Shown: positions 6,055 to 16,000 of the stretch, one piece after another | Layout of the letters: every line of letters starts with the position of its first letter | How positions within the stretch are numbered: the first letter of the stretch is position 1 | NCBI GenBank assembly: GCA_934454585.1 | Contig: CAKSFP010000030.1 | Coordinates: 1-31,155 of the forward strand | DNA from: an uncultured Clostridia bacterium | Lineage (GTDB): Bacteria; Bacillota; Clostridia; UMGS1810 | Length of the DNA stretch: 31,155 bases | Reading direction: 5' to 3' | Notes under the pieces: model-generated | The model's input: only the letters and a program-made list of their open reading frames with translations | What the model was told of the DNA's origin: nothing | Databases searched by the model: none | Program-made: the position numbers and the translations under genes

Positions 6055-9000
6055 GAAAGAGGCGAATTTTAAGTTTTGCGCTGATTTTGTGCGTGATGGC
6101 GACCATGCTCGGTTCGTTCACTCTCGAATCGTCCGCGGCGAACGACCCGGAGTGGGATTACAACCTGCGGATTAAAATCAGCACCAAGAGGGACTCGGGC
6201 TGCAAAAACGGCAATGTTCGGGCGAAGTTTGAGTTCGAGAGCGGCGATGAATACATCACGCTGAATAATACCAATGAAAAAGGCGGCGTGTCTGTGACAA
6301 GCCTGAAAACAACACGCGCTCCGTGGACTCTGAAAAACCTTGTGCTGATAAACGAGACCAAGGACGGATTCCGTATGCAGCGAATTACACTGAGTGTTTT
6401 CAGGACGGTTCAATCGGGATTGTCGATACACCTATTCACTCATTCGCTCATAGACCAATATCCCAACGGGAGCGGCGACAGTGACGGAAAGTGGATTCAG
6501 ACGGACGACGGCGACAAGCCGACACATGCGATATCTCTTGCCGATAACAAGAGATCCATAACCGGTTACGGAAATTTTTCGAATTTTGCTAAGGATATGT
6601 ATATAAACAGTCATGACGAGAGCGGCACCGAGGATTTTGAGTATGACGGCATGATTACAGATACCAAGTACAGTTTGGTTTCTCCGACGGCAGCCGCATA
6701 TGCATCGGAATACTACTGTCTCAGCCTGAGTGAACCTCCGGCATATTCATATGAAGTTCACGGATTCCAGGGTGACGGCACCGTTGTGACCAAGAGTCAG
6801 CTTACATCTGCCGGCGCTATCGCCAATAAAGGTGATTACGGTTTTACCGTAGACCGAAAAAAACTCATGGAATACATGAACGAAAAAAACCTGAATCACC
6901 TGAAAATCACCTCAAAGCTGGCGTTCCCGAGAGCGGATACGACCACTTCCGTGATGAATATATGCAGAAACATATTTGCCGTGAGCGATGAACTGCGTTT
7001 CAGCACCAACTACCACACGGCAATGAAGGACAATAATTACTACAACAACTCCGGCAGTAAGCGGATAGATGTCACTCTCGATGTTATCAACGGCGATCTC
7101 TATACCCACTACAATCAATTCAAGATTAACTATTGCAATGTTGTCTTTGACGAGGCGTATCTGGAACTTGGCGACACCGGCAAGAAGATATATGCCGATG
7201 AAAAATCATCAAAGATAATCAACTGCAATTTTACCCTGTCCTTCCCCTACACCGAGGGCATGGACTCAAACAATAAGGGGCTTAAACTTGTTATAAAGGG
7301 CGCCCGGATCAGCCCTAACTACTACGGCGAAGATCAGACTATTGAGCTTTGGGATGTTGTGAACAAAAAGCTCGGGTTTGAAAAGCTGTCTTCAGCATAC
7401 AAGCTGGATGCAGTGAACCCAACAGTGAAAGTCACCGCCAAGGACGGCGCGTCTTTTGACAAGTGGAACAAACAGATAGCGCTGAACGCGATTCCGAGTG
7501 AGACGACCTATGCCGTGCTGAAAAGCGGCGAAGCGGCAAAAGAGGGATACTTCATTGCCGAGCTGTATGACGGCCAGGTACCTGTGCAGATCCGCAATGT
7601 AAAGTCTCCCAACTCATCATCGGCATATGTATCGCAGCCGGTGAATTCGCGTGCCGGGTCGGCGAGTGATTTCACTCTGGCGCTTGCGGAGAAGAAGGAA
7701 GGCATATTCACACTGCGCATGACGGGCGCAGATTTTGCCGGCAATGCACTCAGCACCGCGGTCGGCGGCATACGGCTTGACAACAAGGCGCCGGTGATTA
7801 CGCTCAAGCGCACAAACGGCAGCGACAGCGTATATTCAAAAGAGGCTCACTACGGTGTGACAATTACCGATGCGTCCGGCACGGGCAGAATGTACTATTG
7901 CTTTGCGGACAGCGCGTCGATTCCGAATATAACCGGTCAAAATCCGCAGAAACACACCAGCGGAGCCATAAACAGTCTGATTAACCAATGGGCGTTTATA
8001 GACCAGTCCGATATCGGTGCGGCGGTTTATCTCACAGTGCCCAAGGGTGAGAATTTCAGCGGCAGGCTCGCATGGTACGGAGTGGATGATTTCGGCAATG
8101 CCACGGCGATGAGCTATGAGGATATAAATATCATAAACGAGGATTCCCGGTGCGACATAACATCTGCGGAGAGCACACTGACGGCGAACCCCAACTACAC
8201 CGTGAGCGTGAGCACAAACGAGGCGAACCGTGTGAGGTACAAATGGACAGACGCATTCGGCAAGGACATTACCGGCTATGCCGATTACACCGGCGCGGTG
8301 AGCACGGCGGCCGATGGGCGCACAAACAAACTTGACGGCACATATACATTCAAGTGTGAGCTTACCATGCCGTCCGGCGCGGTATACTATCCCGAGCGTT
8401 CGTTTGTGTTTGACAACAGCGCGCCGAAACTCAACATAACTCCCGTGACACCCGGTGAATACAAGGATTTGCAGGCGGTGAGCGTGTACTCGACGGATTC
8501 GTCGGGAGTTGCCGGCGGCGAGGCGGTATTGCTTGCGGCGGACGGTGCTCCGGTTGACGGCATGACATACCCGTTAAGCGTAAACGACGGTATCGTGTCG
8601 CAGAATGTGAATATAACAGGTGTTCCGAGCGGTGCGTATAAGCTCAAAGTGAGCGTGACGGATATCCACGGCAATGCGGCAGAGGATGTATCCGACATAT
8701 TCTGCATCCGTTCAGGCGCTCCGGCAGTACAGGTAAGCGTGACGGCGGATAAAGAATTTTCCGGTCTGCCGCTCATCACGGAAGCGTCACCGGGTAAAAT
8801 GAAAATCTCGGCGCATGAAGATTTCTCGGGTGCGGCGGATGCGGCGGCGCAGTCGTTGCGGTACAGGGTCAGCACGGATCCGACGGCACAGAGCAGCTGG
8901 ATAAAGGCGGGCGACATGACCGCGGGAGAGAGCGGATTCGACGGCGAATTTACGGTTGATATGCCGCAGTTTACCTTTGCCGACGGCGAGAACAAACTCT

Positions 9001-12000
9001 TTGTGCAGACGGCGGTGTGTGCAGACGGCACGGACATGACAAAGCTCAACACGAAATTTATCACATCGGCAGAGGTTGTTATCCTCAGCGATTCCACCGC
9101 CCCTCAGACGCGGCTTGTGATAGATGACATCCACACTTCGGGCTCGATAAGCGGCGTGCTCTATGCCACCGACAACATCGGCGGCGAGATGACCGCGGTG
9201 TCAAACGACGCCAATGTGGAGATAACCCGCAGAGAGAACGAGACAGGCATATTTGACATAAAGGTAAACGAAAATACAGACTCGGCAAGCGACAAGGGCA
9301 CGATGATAACCGTGACCGATCTTGCCGGAAACATGACAGAGGTGCCGATAGACATAAGCGGCATTGACCGCGAGGCACCCACTGCGGAAATAAAGACATG
9401 GAACACAGCTTCGGGAGAAAGACAGGACGCAAAGGCAAAGGTGACCGTGCATGATGCCGCGGCAGACAAGATTTATATTGTGTTCATCAAGGCAGAGGAG
9501 CTCGATAAACTGTACGATGGTGAAAAATTCAGCGACTCTTGCTTTGAAAAGACGGTGACAGAGGATGAGGACGGCAACAGCAAAACGATAATCTCCGCAC
9601 CGTATGACGGAGATGTAATTGCGCTTACTTCCGACAGTTTTGAGACGGCACGATGGGACGGTGAGGTAAATGCAACATATTCTGTGCGGCTCGGCGGTTA
9701 CACGGGTACATATTATGTGGGTGTGCGTGCGCAGGACAGCGTAGGCAACTCGGCTGATATGCTGCTTGACGGAGTGCTCTCGGCAAACGACGCGCAACTC
9801 ACCTACACCGCGGCGGCAGCGCCTGCCGAGGCAGACAAGGTGTCGGTGATCAATCTTGATTTCAATCAGAATGTGTACCTGCTCGGTCAGGACAGCATAA
9901 CGGATAAGGCAGACACCGACAGCACCGTTGACGAAACGAATCTCGGCATCGCCGCAAGAAACGCAGGCAGCTACTCACAGAAACATTCACTCACCATAAG
10001 GGAAAACGGTGAATACAAGCTCTACACCGTGGATGACATAGGCAGAAGAAGGATGCTCACACTCAATGCAGATGAAAGTCTTGTAAAATTCGGTGCGGTG
10101 GACAACAGTGTGACGGCAACGACATTCTGGGACGGCACCGAGGTAAAGGAAGGCGAGATGGCGCCGGTGTGGAGCCGCGTGGGTGAGTACGGACTGGACA
10201 GACGGACCACAGTGGAAGTCACACCCGACGATCCGGATATGCGCCTTATGCCGTTTGACGCAAATTCAACACATTCCGAGTACGGATTATGTTTCCTTGA
10301 AGAAGAATCCGCAAAACATATGGATGAGTACGGACACTACAAAAAGCTGATATATGATGTACAGGACAAAAACTCGGAATCGCCTGCAGGGCTTATAAAT
10401 GTGCGCATATTTATGGCAGACAATGCGGACGAGACAACATGGGGCAGTGCGGTGGCGGTGGTGAATAATATAGACTACACGGCGCCGAAGATCAACTACA
10501 CTATGACCCCGGAGATATATGTTTTTGACGATGAGGGAAATATCATAATCGAAAAAACCACTCCTCAGGATGTGACGGTGTACATCACCATGCAGGATGC
10601 GGAGACGGGACTCAGTGAGATAAAACTCGGCAGTATGCACATCTTGCTTCATGGACCCGACGGCGAACCGTACTTTGACAGAAAAGAACTCCCCGCGCTG
10701 CCGCTTGTCGATGAGAGCGGAAACGCCATAGACTACTCAGCAAATCCGTATAAATGGAGCGGAGAGAGCGACGGCATACCGGTGACGGTGGAATACGCCG
10801 AAGATGCGGATCTCAAAGCCGCAAAGATGATTAAATTTGTGTTCAGCGCAGATTGCGTGATAGATGAATTTGAGGCGATTAACGGAGTCGGCAACGGCGC
10901 ATGGTTCATGTTGGGCAGAGCCGAGATGGGTATGGATATCCACGGCATATACAAGATGCCTATAGAAGAAGGCAAGGATTTCACCGTTAATTATTATTAC
11001 GAGACTGACAGCGGCAGCTGGGAGCCGATGGCCGACACTTCGGCGTACTGCCGCAGGGCAAAGGCGGTCATAGAGCTGAGTGAGCGCGGTTCCGAGCGCG
11101 GACTGTATGTACGCAACAACGGCGGCAGACTTGAGCGTGAGCTTGATTCTTATGACAGCAGATTTACATTCGAATTCAGGGACAAATACGGTTACAGTGC
11201 GTCGAAGGATGTGTCGGCAGAAAAATTTGACACACAGCCGGGCACTATAGACTATATTTTGTCCGAGACGGAAAAAACCAACAAACCGATAACCCTGACC
11301 GTCACCGCAACGGACGGCGGCAGCGGCATAGGCAGAGCGGAGCTTGTGAGCGGCGGCAACGCTGTCCCGCTTGCGGGCAAAGTCTCCGGTGACGGAAAGA
11401 GCGGCACATACACCGCGTCAATAGATAAAAACGGTGCATACAGCATAGTGCTCTATGACAAAGTAGGCAACCGCACATCGGCAAACTTCACGGTGAGCAA
11501 CCTCGATATGGACGCTCCGAAACTTATGAGCGTTACACTGAGCACACCCGAGGATGTCATAACATCGCGCAATGTAAGCGCATCGCTTGTGTTCTCCAAA
11601 CCGAATGTGCGCATAACATCGGTAGAGCCTTCCGCGGGAGTTGCCGAGACGGACTACAGTGTGAGCTATTCGTCAAATGTTATCACATTTTCAAAATCGG
11701 GCACAGTGACTGTGAACTTTGCCGACGACAGCGGCAACACGGGTACTGACGCCGTGACGGTGAGCAACATAGACAAAAATCCGCCGGCACTTGCGGCAAA
11801 TGCGGAGTCCAACACGGATATGTCCGAGGTGACGGTTACTTTTGACAAGGCACTCACACCCGAGGGCATGCCGATAGACAGCCGCAGAGAACTATCCGAT
11901 ATCACGGTTAGCTACGGCGGTATAGCCATGAGGGCGGATGAGGCAAAATTCGTGTTCTATGAAAACGGCATATACACTTTCAAGGTCTATGATGATGAGG

Positions 12001-13001
12001 GGCTCTCGTCATATATCACTCTGGAACTTGACCAAAAATATCTTGACAAGTCGGAACCCGTAATTAAGGAAATCCGCTGGAGCTATGATTATGAGACGGA
12101 AAACGGCATTGTGAGCGCCCCGACCCGAACCGTAACTCCGAATAAGGCAGGCTATCGCATCGGCACGAAAAAAATCGAGAACGGGTTAGCGCTGCCCGAC
12201 AACCATGTGACAAACCGTGATGTGACGGTGACTGTGGTTACTGATTCCGACACGCGACAGGTTGGCTCAAGCGGCGAATATGCCAAGGAAAATCAGAAGA
12301 TATACAGCGGCAACGGCTTGTATATATTCAACATGGAAAAGAGAAACAAACTCACAGATACATTTGGCGTGGATGTGGAGATTATCGATAAGACTCCCCC
12401 TGTGATAGAGCTTATCGGGGGAAGTGAAATGATATTCTACGAAAACTCAGCAAGCGGCGAGAGCTACACGGCAAACAAGCGGGACAGGATAGAGACTGCC
12501 GGAACTGCCTTTAAGGCATACGATTCATTCGGCGGCGGCATTGACCTGAGCGACAGAGTACAGGTTATATATGATGCGAATCATCCGTTCGACCCCATGG
12601 GTGCAAATAATGTGTACGATTCGTCCGCACCGTACACCGTGACATACAGGGTGCATGACGATGCTTACAACATGACCGAGATTCGCCGCACAATAAGGCT
12701 CATCGGTATGTATGATACCATGGCTCTCATTAACGGGAAGCTGCCGGATTCTACGGGCACTTGTGAGGTGCAGGGCGACACGGTGAGCGTGGAGCTCAGG
12801 AACTTCTCGCCGAGCGGCACGGCTTATGTGCGCTACAGTGAGGGCATACGCACCATGGGTCAGATGAAGACCGACGGTACAATTCTTGCCAAGGGAACGG
12901 ACGGCAAATACACCGTTTCGGGTCTTGAGAGCGGTTGGTATACCTTCTACATTCAGACCGACAAGCGTGATTACTTCACAATCTGCACATATCTTTATTA
13001 A
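6051..13001 (+). CDS. Giant secreted Ig-like repeat protein (2316 aa)
   Basis: An extracellular protein built mostly of beta-sandwich modules. Residues 1-30 are a signal peptide (MRKRRILSFALILC... ending near SSAAND). Residues about 31-450 match nothing I recognise. From about 450 on, recurring linkers of the form D-x-x-x-P-x mark successive Ig-like modules: near 453 (AVNPTVKV), 577 (DNKAPVITL), 787 (DNSAPKLNI), 1014 (DSTAPQTRL), 1104 (DREAPTAEI), 1473 (DYTAPKINY), 1818 (DMDAPKLMS), 1905 (DKNPPALAA) and 2112 (DKTPPVIEL). They are often preceded by 'D-x-x-GN' turns typical of bacterial Ig-like or cadherin-like folds. There is no SLH, LPXTG or C-terminal membrane anchor, so it is probably held by its neighbour, which has SLH domains (inference). 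Its ATG overlaps the tetR stop. No enzyme motif was seen. Confidence 0.85.
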   Translation: MRKRRILSFALILCVMATMLGSFTLESSAANDPEWDYNLRIKISTKRDSGCKNGNVRAKFEFESGDEYITLNNTNEKGGVSVTSLKTTRAPWTLKNLVLINETKDGFRMQRITLSVFRTVQSGLSIHLFTHSLIDQYPNGSGDSDGKWIQTDDGDKPTHAISLADNKRSITGYGNFSNFAKDMYINSHDESGTEDFEYDGMITDTKYSLVSPTAAAYASEYYCLSLSEPPAYSYEVHGFQGDGTVVTKSQLTSAGAIANKGDYGFTVDRKKLMEYMNEKNLNHLKITSKLAFPRADTTTSVMNICRNIFAVSDELRFSTNYHTAMKDNNYYNNSGSKRIDVTLDVINGDLYTHYNQFKINYCNVVFDEAYLELGDTGKKIYADEKSSKIINCNFTLSFPYTEGMDSNNKGLKLVIKGARISPNYYGEDQTIELWDVVNKKLGFEKLSSAYKLDAVNPTVKVTAKDGASFDKWNKQIALNAIPSETTYAVLKSGEAAKEGYFIAELYDGQVPVQIRNVKSPNSSSAYVSQPVNSRAGSASDFTLALAEKKEGIFTLRMTGADFAGNALSTAVGGIRLDNKAPVITLKRTNGSDSVYSKEAHYGVTITDASGTGRMYYCFADSASIPNITGQNPQKHTSGAINSLINQWAFIDQSDIGAAVYLTVPKGENFSGRLAWYGVDDFGNATAMSYEDINIINEDSRCDITSAESTLTANPNYTVSVSTNEANRVRYKWTDAFGKDITGYADYTGAVSTAADGRTNKLDGTYTFKCELTMPSGAVYYPERSFVFDNSAPKLNITPVTPGEYKDLQAVSVYSTDSSGVAGGEAVLLAADGAPVDGMTYPLSVNDGIVSQNVNITGVPSGAYKLKVSVTDIHGNAAEDVSDIFCIRSGAPAVQVSVTADKEFSGLPLITEASPGKMKISAHEDFSGAADAAAQSLRYRVSTDPTAQSSWIKAGDMTAGESGFDGEFTVDMPQFTFADGENKLFVQTAVCADGTDMTKLNTKFITSAEVVILSDSTAPQTRLVIDDIHTSGSISGVLYATDNIGGEMTAVSNDANVEITRRENETGIFDIKVNENTDSASDKGTMITVTDLAGNMTEVPIDISGIDREAPTAEIKTWNTASGERQDAKAKVTVHDAAADKIYIVFIKAEELDKLYDGEKFSDSCFEKTVTEDEDGNSKTIISAPYDGDVIALTSDSFETARWDGEVNATYSVRLGGYTGTYYVGVRAQDSVGNSADMLLDGVLSANDAQLTYTAAAAPAEADKVSVINLDFNQNVYLLGQDSITDKADTDSTVDETNLGIAARNAGSYSQKHSLTIRENGEYKLYTVDDIGRRRMLTLNADESLVKFGAVDNSVTATTFWDGTEVKEGEMAPVWSRVGEYGLDRRTTVEVTPDDPDMRLMPFDANSTHSEYGLCFLEEESAKHMDEYGHYKKLIYDVQDKNSESPAGLINVRIFMADNADETTWGSAVAVVNNIDYTAPKINYTMTPEIYVFDDEGNIIIEKTTPQDVTVYITMQDAETGLSEIKLGSMHILLHGPDGEPYFDRKELPALPLVDESGNAIDYSANPYKWSGESDGIPVTVEYAEDADLKAAKMIKFVFSADCVIDEFEAINGVGNGAWFMLGRAEMGMDIHGIYKMPIEEGKDFTVNYYYETDSGSWEPMADTSAYCRRAKAVIELSERGSERGLYVRNNGGRLERELDSYDSRFTFEFRDKYGYSASKDVSAEKFDTQPGTIDYILSETEKTNKPITLTVTATDGGSGIGRAELVSGGNAVPLAGKVSGDGKSGTYTASIDKNGAYSIVLYDKVGNRTSANFTVSNLDMDAPKLMSVTLSTPEDVITSRNVSASLVFSKPNVRITSVEPSAGVAETDYSVSYSSNVITFSKSGTVTVNFADDSGNTGTDAVTVSNIDKNPPALAANAESNTDMSEVTVTFDKALTPEGMPIDSRRELSDITVSYGGIAMRADEAKFVFYENGIYTFKVYDDEGLSSYITLELDQKYLDKSEPVIKEIRWSYDYETENGIVSAPTRTVTPNKAGYRIGTKKIENGLALPDNHVTNRDVTVTVVTDSDTRQVGSSGEYAKENQKIYSGNGLYIFNMEKRNKLTDTFGVDVEIIDKTPPVIELIGGSEMIFYENSASGESYTANKRDRIETAGTAFKAYDSFGGGIDLSDRVQVIYDANHPFDPMGANNVYDSSAPYTVTYRVHDDAYNMTEIRRTIRLIGMYDTMALINGKLPDSTGTCEVQGDTVSVELRNFSPSGTAYVRYSEGIRTMGQMKTDGTILAKGTDGKYTVSGLESGWYTFYIQTDKRDYFTICTYLY

Positions 13002-13019
13002 AAAAGAGGGGGGATGACA

Positions 13020-16000
13020 ATGAATTTATTCAAAAAACTGTTCTCCGGCGTACTCGCAGCGGTTATGCTTGTCACAAGCGTGCCGATGGTTACGCTGGCA
13101 GAAAACAAGGATTTTTACAAGATAGACAACGGCTATATGAGATTTAGTTTTAATGCCTCCACCGGCGGTTTTGCAATAGAAACCGCCGAGGGAAATCCGC
13201 GAAAATCTCTTGATAACAATATGCCGCTTCTCTATGCGGAAGATAGCGCGCGCAGCAACGGCACATCTTTTCTGACGGTGCGCATAGACGGCAAAGACTA
13301 TGTTTTCGGTCAGGATTACGGGTTTTTCGGCATATCATCCGCTCTCGGAGACATAGTTCAGTCCGCCGAGGGTGCAACTCATCTGATAAGTATTCCCTGG
13401 ACGATAAAAGGGGTGACGGTCACTCTCAAAGTGGCACTCGCAGAGGATGCCAACACGGACATCACGGGCAATGCGGGCATATCCGCCGAGGTGACTAACA
13501 ACAGCGGCGCTGCAAAGGATGTCAGCGTGAGACTTCTTCTCGATACTGCCCTGGGCAGCGAGACTGATGCGCCGTACCTTGTGGCGGACACGGAGATTCG
13601 TCCGACGGTTACCGAGCGTGAGTTTTCGGACTCTGCTTCTGCTGAGGACGACAAGGTGCCTCAGCAGATACGGGGTGTGGATTCACTCTCCGATCCGTCA
13701 AGGATGCTCTATATCCTGACAAAGGGCTGGAACGGCGGCAAAGAACCGAATCGCGTCGTCCTGGGTCACTGGGCAAACCTTGCGAACACAAGGTATAACT
13801 ACACTGCGGATAATTATTGTGATTTCACCAACTATTCCAACGATTGGCGCACGCCGGACTCGGCTGCGGCGCTCTATTGGGAGAACAACCGTCTGAACAG
13901 CGGCGAAAGTTTTCGCGCGGAGGCGCTGTACGGCGTGGGCGATTTTTCGTCCGATGACAAGTCGACCGTTGACCTGAGCATAAACACCGGCAGGGTGGAG
14001 CTCAGCGACGACAAGAGCGGCTACAAAAACAACGGCGAGGTTGAAATTACCGTAAATATCGACAACACGGGCGATAACTCAGTTAATCTCAGCACAGCGT
14101 ATCTCACGGTAAATGTGGACGGCGAACAGTTCCGACTCGGCAACGACACGATAGCGATACCGAGCATAGGCAAAGAGATTTATACCCAAAAATTCACTTT
14201 GACGGCTCTGCCTCAGCAACAGATAACGGGAGCGGAGATTTATGTGTCACTCACGGCAAATGCGGTGGGTGCGGACAGCGTGGAAACGATTGAGACGGCG
14301 GCGCGCCGCACAATCATACTTCCGTCTGTGGGCGGTGCTCCCGATGTTCAGCTTAACAAGGTGAACCCGGCTATCGTGTGGACGGACGGTGAAAAGGCAG
14401 TCACCATATCGGGCAAACTAAAACCGCTGTCGGCACTTAACGCCAACCAGGGGTGGAGAATGGTGCTTCGCCACGAATCCGGCAAGCACGAGGTTGATAT
14501 ATCAAAGAATAATGTGGCTTTTCTTGACGACAAGTATGAGAACATGAGCTTTACCACCCGCGAAAAGCTTACGGTTGGTTTTTATACGATAGAGTTTGAG
14601 TTTACCGATGACATTTTGAGATCGGAATTCGGTGACAAGCTGATATGTGCGGAAAAACTTCAGGTTTCCGCAGATGAAAAATACGGTCTGAAATCCTATG
14701 GACTCATGGCGCTTGTGCGCAGCAGTTCAAAGGGCAAAAACTCAACTTACGACTGGTTCACCTTCGGCAACGAGGGCGAGTATCTCAAATTCTTCAAAGG
14801 CGAGATAAGCAAAACCGGCGAAATCAAAAAGACGGATGTAAAGAACAATTTTGCCTCGGACGAGGACTCCATAACCGAGCACGAAATTGTGCTTACCGTG
14901 CGTGCGCCCTTGCGTGAGATGAAACGCGGCGAGGGCGAAAGTGCGGAGCGTTACTGGCAGGCAGACCCGGCGGACGGTGATATAGTAATCAACAATATGC
15001 TTGCCTATGTCGGCACAAAGCCGCTCGAGATAAGCGAGAAAAACGGCAGATTCACAGCGTCTGCGGACGGACTCATAAAGGTGGTAAACTCCATTAATGT
15101 GTGGAGAAACAAGTGGAGTTTTTCCGTAAACGACGGCATAACTTACTCGCTCGACAGCGACCGTGCCGAGGACAACGAGATGCAGGTCGTGCCCATCGTC
15201 TTGTCACTCGACGGAGCGGCTACCATGATCCAGTCGATAGGCGGATTTTTGGTAGACCTTAAGTTTGGTGAACTGAGCAGTGACTGGAATGACGGCAACA
15301 TGACATACGGCATAGGTTTCGGCGGCAGTTTGAGCCTCCCGATAAAGTCGAAGGAAAAGAAAGACAAGCCCGACCTTACCGCCGACCAGGAGGATATCAG
15401 CGATGCCATGAACAGTTTGTTTGACGAGGACGCGGCATCAAGTTCACTGACGAATGATCAGGAGGACATCTCGCTTGAGATGAACAATCTGTTTGACGAG
15501 ACACCGAGGCCTGCAAAGAACGGCGATAAGCTAACAAAGGACACCAAGCTGTCCGAGGGTCAGCTGTCGCTTGAGGTCAACAATGTACTCTTTGGCGAGG
15601 AGAAAAACGACAAAGGCGAAGTGACCGACACGGGATATATAGGTATAGATGCCGAGGCATCGCTTGCATTGCCGAAAGATCTTCTCGGTTCGCTTGTGTC
15701 AAACGCCCCCGGAATATATGCAAGCGTTAAGATAAACACAATACAAAATGTGTATGAAATTAATGCCGGGCTAAACATCAAGGTGATTGAGTGCGAGGGT
15801 GTGCTGGCGTTCAAGGAAGTCAAGGTCAAAAACAAAGATACCATAGTGCCCGACAAAATAGAATTTTACATTCGCGACGGACTCAAAATTCCGCTTGCAC
15901 CTCCGGTGCTCTTTATGACAGGTCTCGGAGGCGGCATAAACGAGCTTGCGGATACTATCGGCGGCGAATTTGACAGACTGCCGCCCATAACGATACTGCT

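Noticed and set aside
8387..9097. 236-codon open frame antisense inside the Ig-repeat giant, and many similar ones in both giant genes
   Set aside because: They follow from the codon bias of the long coding strand; none has a start context, domain or signal of its own.
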